Assembly: GCA_913064925.1 (NCBI GenBank)
Contig: CAJYBN010000171.1
Location: 1-6,007, forward strand
Direction of reading: 5' to 3'
Length of the DNA: 6,007 nucleotides
Source of the DNA: an uncultured Peptococcaceae bacterium
GTDB lineage: Bacteria > Bacillota > Desulfotomaculia > Desulfotomaculales > Desulfallaceae
Shown here: positions 4,512-6,007 of the stretch, one piece after another
Layout of the letters: each line of letters starts with the position of its first letter
How positions within the stretch are numbered: the stretch's first letter is position 1
Position numbers and translations under genes: made by a program
The notes under the pieces: generated by a model
Seen by the model: the letters and a program-made list of their open reading frames with translations, nothing else
Databases searched by the model: none
Told to the model about the DNA's origin: nothing

Positions 4512-5480
4512 ATGCATTTTCCCGTTTCAGGCGTTGAAGTGAACCCGCTGATTCCACCCCTGGTAGCTTTTCTGGTATCGTCCATTACCGCGTCGGCCGG
4601 CGTATCCGGCGCCTTTTTGCTGCTTCCCTTCCAGGTAAGCGTGCTTCATTACACCAGCCCTTCCGTCAGCCCGACAAATTTAATTTATAACATTGTGGCT
4701 ATTCCGGGCGGTCTGTACAGGTTTATCAAGGAAGGCCGCATGGCCTGGCCTTTAACCTGGGTGGTGATTGTGGGTACGCTGCCGGGAGTGTTTTTGGGAT
4801 CGTGGGTGAGGATAAATTTCCTGCCGGACCCCAGGTCGTTTAAATTGTTTGTGGGAGCGGTATTGTTGTATCTCGGCATCAGGTTGCTGGTTGAATTTAC
4901 CGGCGGCTCGAAGGCGCAAAAAGAAAAAAATAAAGCCCTGGAACAAAAATTCAGGGAGCGGGTGGAAAAGATCAAGGCGGAAACCCGGAAAAAGGTGGCG
5001 GCGGGGTTGCCAGCAGACGCTATAGTGGTGACCAAAAAATTTTCTCTACAAAAAATTGAGTATGAATTCTGGGGTGAAACCTACTCTTTCGGCACCATGG
5101 CCATTTTTACGCTGGCGCTGGTGGTGGGGCTGATAGGAGGTATATACGGCATAGGCGGAGGTGCCATTATAGCCCCGTTTTGCGTTTCCATTCTCGGCTT
5201 GCCTGTATATACCGTGGCAGGGGCGGCCTTAGCGGGCACATTTCTTACTTCCATAGCGGGGGTTGTTTTCTATTCGCTGCTGGCCTTTACTCCCGTGGGC
5301 GCCGCGACAAATGTTGCGCCGGATTGGGCTTTGGGCGCGTTGTTTGGAGTGGGAGGACTTCTTGGTACTTATTGTGGAGCATATATTCAGAAATACTTAA
5401 AGGAAAAAATTGTCAAAGGAATCATGGCGGCGCTTATCTTATTCCTGGCACTGCGTTACATAATCCAATTTTTTGTATAG
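4512..5480 (+). CDS. TSUP-family (TauE/SafE-like) membrane permease 2
   Basis: This is a 322-residue integral membrane carrier of the TSUP family and a paralogue of the permease at 1138-2118. The first half carries SSITASAGVSGAFLLLPF (23-40) and the second half GLIGGIYGIGGGAIIAPF (206-223), the duplicated family signature. Each half has about four to five hydrophobic segments. A charged helical linker (about 133-180, rich in Lys, Glu and Arg) ends in IEYEFWGETYSF, matching LKFTFWGEEFS in the first permease, so both belong to one subfamily with a cytoplasmic insert. The start is ATG 4512, 8 nt after AAAGGAG. It is the last gene of the padR and WtpA-like unit. The neighbours suggest molybdate, tungstate, sulfate or a similar oxyanion as substrate, and PadR control suggests inducible export, but direction and substrate are inferred. 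Confidence 0.92.
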   Translation: MHFPVSGVEVNPLIPPLVAFLVSSITASAGVSGAFLLLPFQVSVLHYTSPSVSPTNLIYNIVAIPGGLYRFIKEGRMAWPLTWVVIVGTLPGVFLGSWVRINFLPDPRSFKLFVGAVLLYLGIRLLVEFTGGSKAQKEKNKALEQKFRERVEKIKAETRKKVAAGLPADAIVVTKKFSLQKIEYEFWGETYSFGTMAIFTLALVVGLIGGIYGIGGGAIIAPFCVSILGLPVYTVAGAALAGTFLTSIAGVVFYSLLAFTPVGAATNVAPDWALGALFGVGGLLGTYCGAYIQKYLKEKIVKGIMAALILFLALRYIIQFFV

Positions 5481-5490
5481 CCATTTGGCG

Positions 5491-5513
5491 CCAAGGTAAC
5501 GTCAGCACCTTGG
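5491..5513. terminator. Hairpin between convergent TSUP and lyase genes
   Basis: CCAAGGT (5491-5497) pairs perfectly with ACCTTGG (5507-5513) across a 9-nt loop and is followed on the plus strand by TTAACATTTT. It begins 10 nt after the TSUP stop. The T-tract is broken, so strength is uncertain. It is the only stem in the 55-nt gap and may serve both genes. Confidence 0.55.
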
Positions 5514-5535
5514 TTAACATTTTATGCAAAAAGGA

Positions 5536-6007
5536 TTACTCCTTTACCCTTTTGGCCTGTCTGGCCGATTCTAGCACTTGCCGGGCGCGGTTGGCGATAG
5601 GGTACTCCACCATTTTGCCGTCCAGCTGGATGACGCCTGTGCCGCGGGCCTCCGCCTCCTCAAAAGCAGCGACGATTTTTTCCGCTGCGGCCACTTCTTC
5701 CGGCGTGGGGCTGAATACCTCCAAGACCGGTTGTATCTGGGCCGGGTGGATGACCATTTTGCCTTGAAAGCCCATTTTCCGGGCTCGCAGGGCATCTTCC
5801 CGCAGGGCTTCCAGGTTCTTAATGAAGGGGCACACGGTGTCCAGCGGGGGCTCGATGCCGGCCGCCCGGGAAGCGGCCACCAGCTTGGCGCGGGCATAAA
5901 ACAGCTCGGTTCCCTCTGTAGAATAATTGGTCCAGGTGTCCGTGGTGTAATCGTTGCCGCCGAAGGCCAGCCTTTTGACCCTGGGGCAGGCGGCGGCCAC
6001 GGCGTTG
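5536..6007 (-). CDS. CitE/HpcH-family CoA-ester lyase, C-terminal part
   Basis: This is the C-terminal 157 or so residues of a TIM-barrel lyase of the citrate lyase beta / malyl-CoA lyase / HpcH-HpaI family; the N-terminus lies beyond the right edge. Visible motifs are LAFGGNDYTTDTW (the metal-site Asp region), a substrate-loop helix ARAKLVAASRAAGI, MGFQGKMVIHPAQIQPV, FSPTPEEVAAAEKIV, and the C-terminal GVIQLDGKMVEYPI. IHPxQI and LDGKMV are strong family signatures. Such enzymes cleave or form C-C bonds in citryl-CoA, malyl-CoA or related esters using Mg2+; the exact substrate cannot be told from this half. The frame stays open to the window edge, so the GTG at 6000 is internal. The gene is convergent with the TSUP gene and probably functionally separate from it. 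Confidence 0.92.
   Translation of the reverse strand, partial: NAVAAACPRVKRLAFGGNDYTTDTWTNYSTEGTELFYARAKLVAASRAAGIEPPLDTVCPFIKNLEALREDALRARKMGFQGKMVIHPAQIQPVLEVFSPTPEEVAAAEKIVAAFEEAEARGTGVIQLDGKMVEYPIANRARQVLESARQAKRVKE

Noticed and set aside
5180..5767. Plus-strand frame crossing the end of the TSUP gene and the lyase
   Set aside because: It overlaps two well-supported genes on opposite strands and has no family resemblance.

Overview
The window looks like a chromosomal segment of an anaerobic, low- to mid-GC Firmicute, possibly of the Peptococcaceae / Desulfotomaculum type. That placement is an inference from strong AAGGAGG-type ribosome sites, frequent GTG starts, a PadR regulator, two TSUP-family permeases and a WtpA-like oxyanion-binding protein. 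No rRNA, tRNA, CRISPR array, transposase or phage gene is visible.

Layout. Bases 1-163 may hold the 3' end of an upstream gene, overlapped by two adjacent hairpins. A Crp/Fnr-family regulator (244-948) ends at a good intrinsic terminator. It is followed by a regulatory region with five alternating TGACA/TGTCA half-sites at 11-12 bp phasing. This region leads into a first TSUP (TauE/SafE-like) permease (1138-2118) and a small three-helix membrane protein (2183-2638). The simplest reading is that the Crp/Fnr protein controls this permease unit through the half-site array.

Bases 2639-3176 are an accessory patch read on the minus strand. It contains a 47-residue basic protein with a strong ribosome site that lies in a tandem duplication. 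It also contains a short coiled-coil reading frame interrupted by an in-frame TAG.

The second unit runs on the plus strand: a PadR repressor (3264-3644), a WtpA/ModA-type molybdate/tungstate-binding protein that overlaps padR and has no signal peptide (3634-4452), an eight-codon mini-ORF with its own strong ribosome site (4470-4496), and a second TSUP permease (4512-5480). Both permeases carry the same unusual insert: a charged helical linker followed by an FWGE motif. The absence of ABC permease and ATPase genes, and of any export signal on the binding protein, suggests a cytoplasmic oxyanion sensor or buffer working with PadR and a TSUP carrier. This is the most interesting system in the window.

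A convergent minus-strand CitE/HpcH-family CoA-ester lyase (5536-6007), cut by the window edge, closes the region and belongs to a neighbouring unit.
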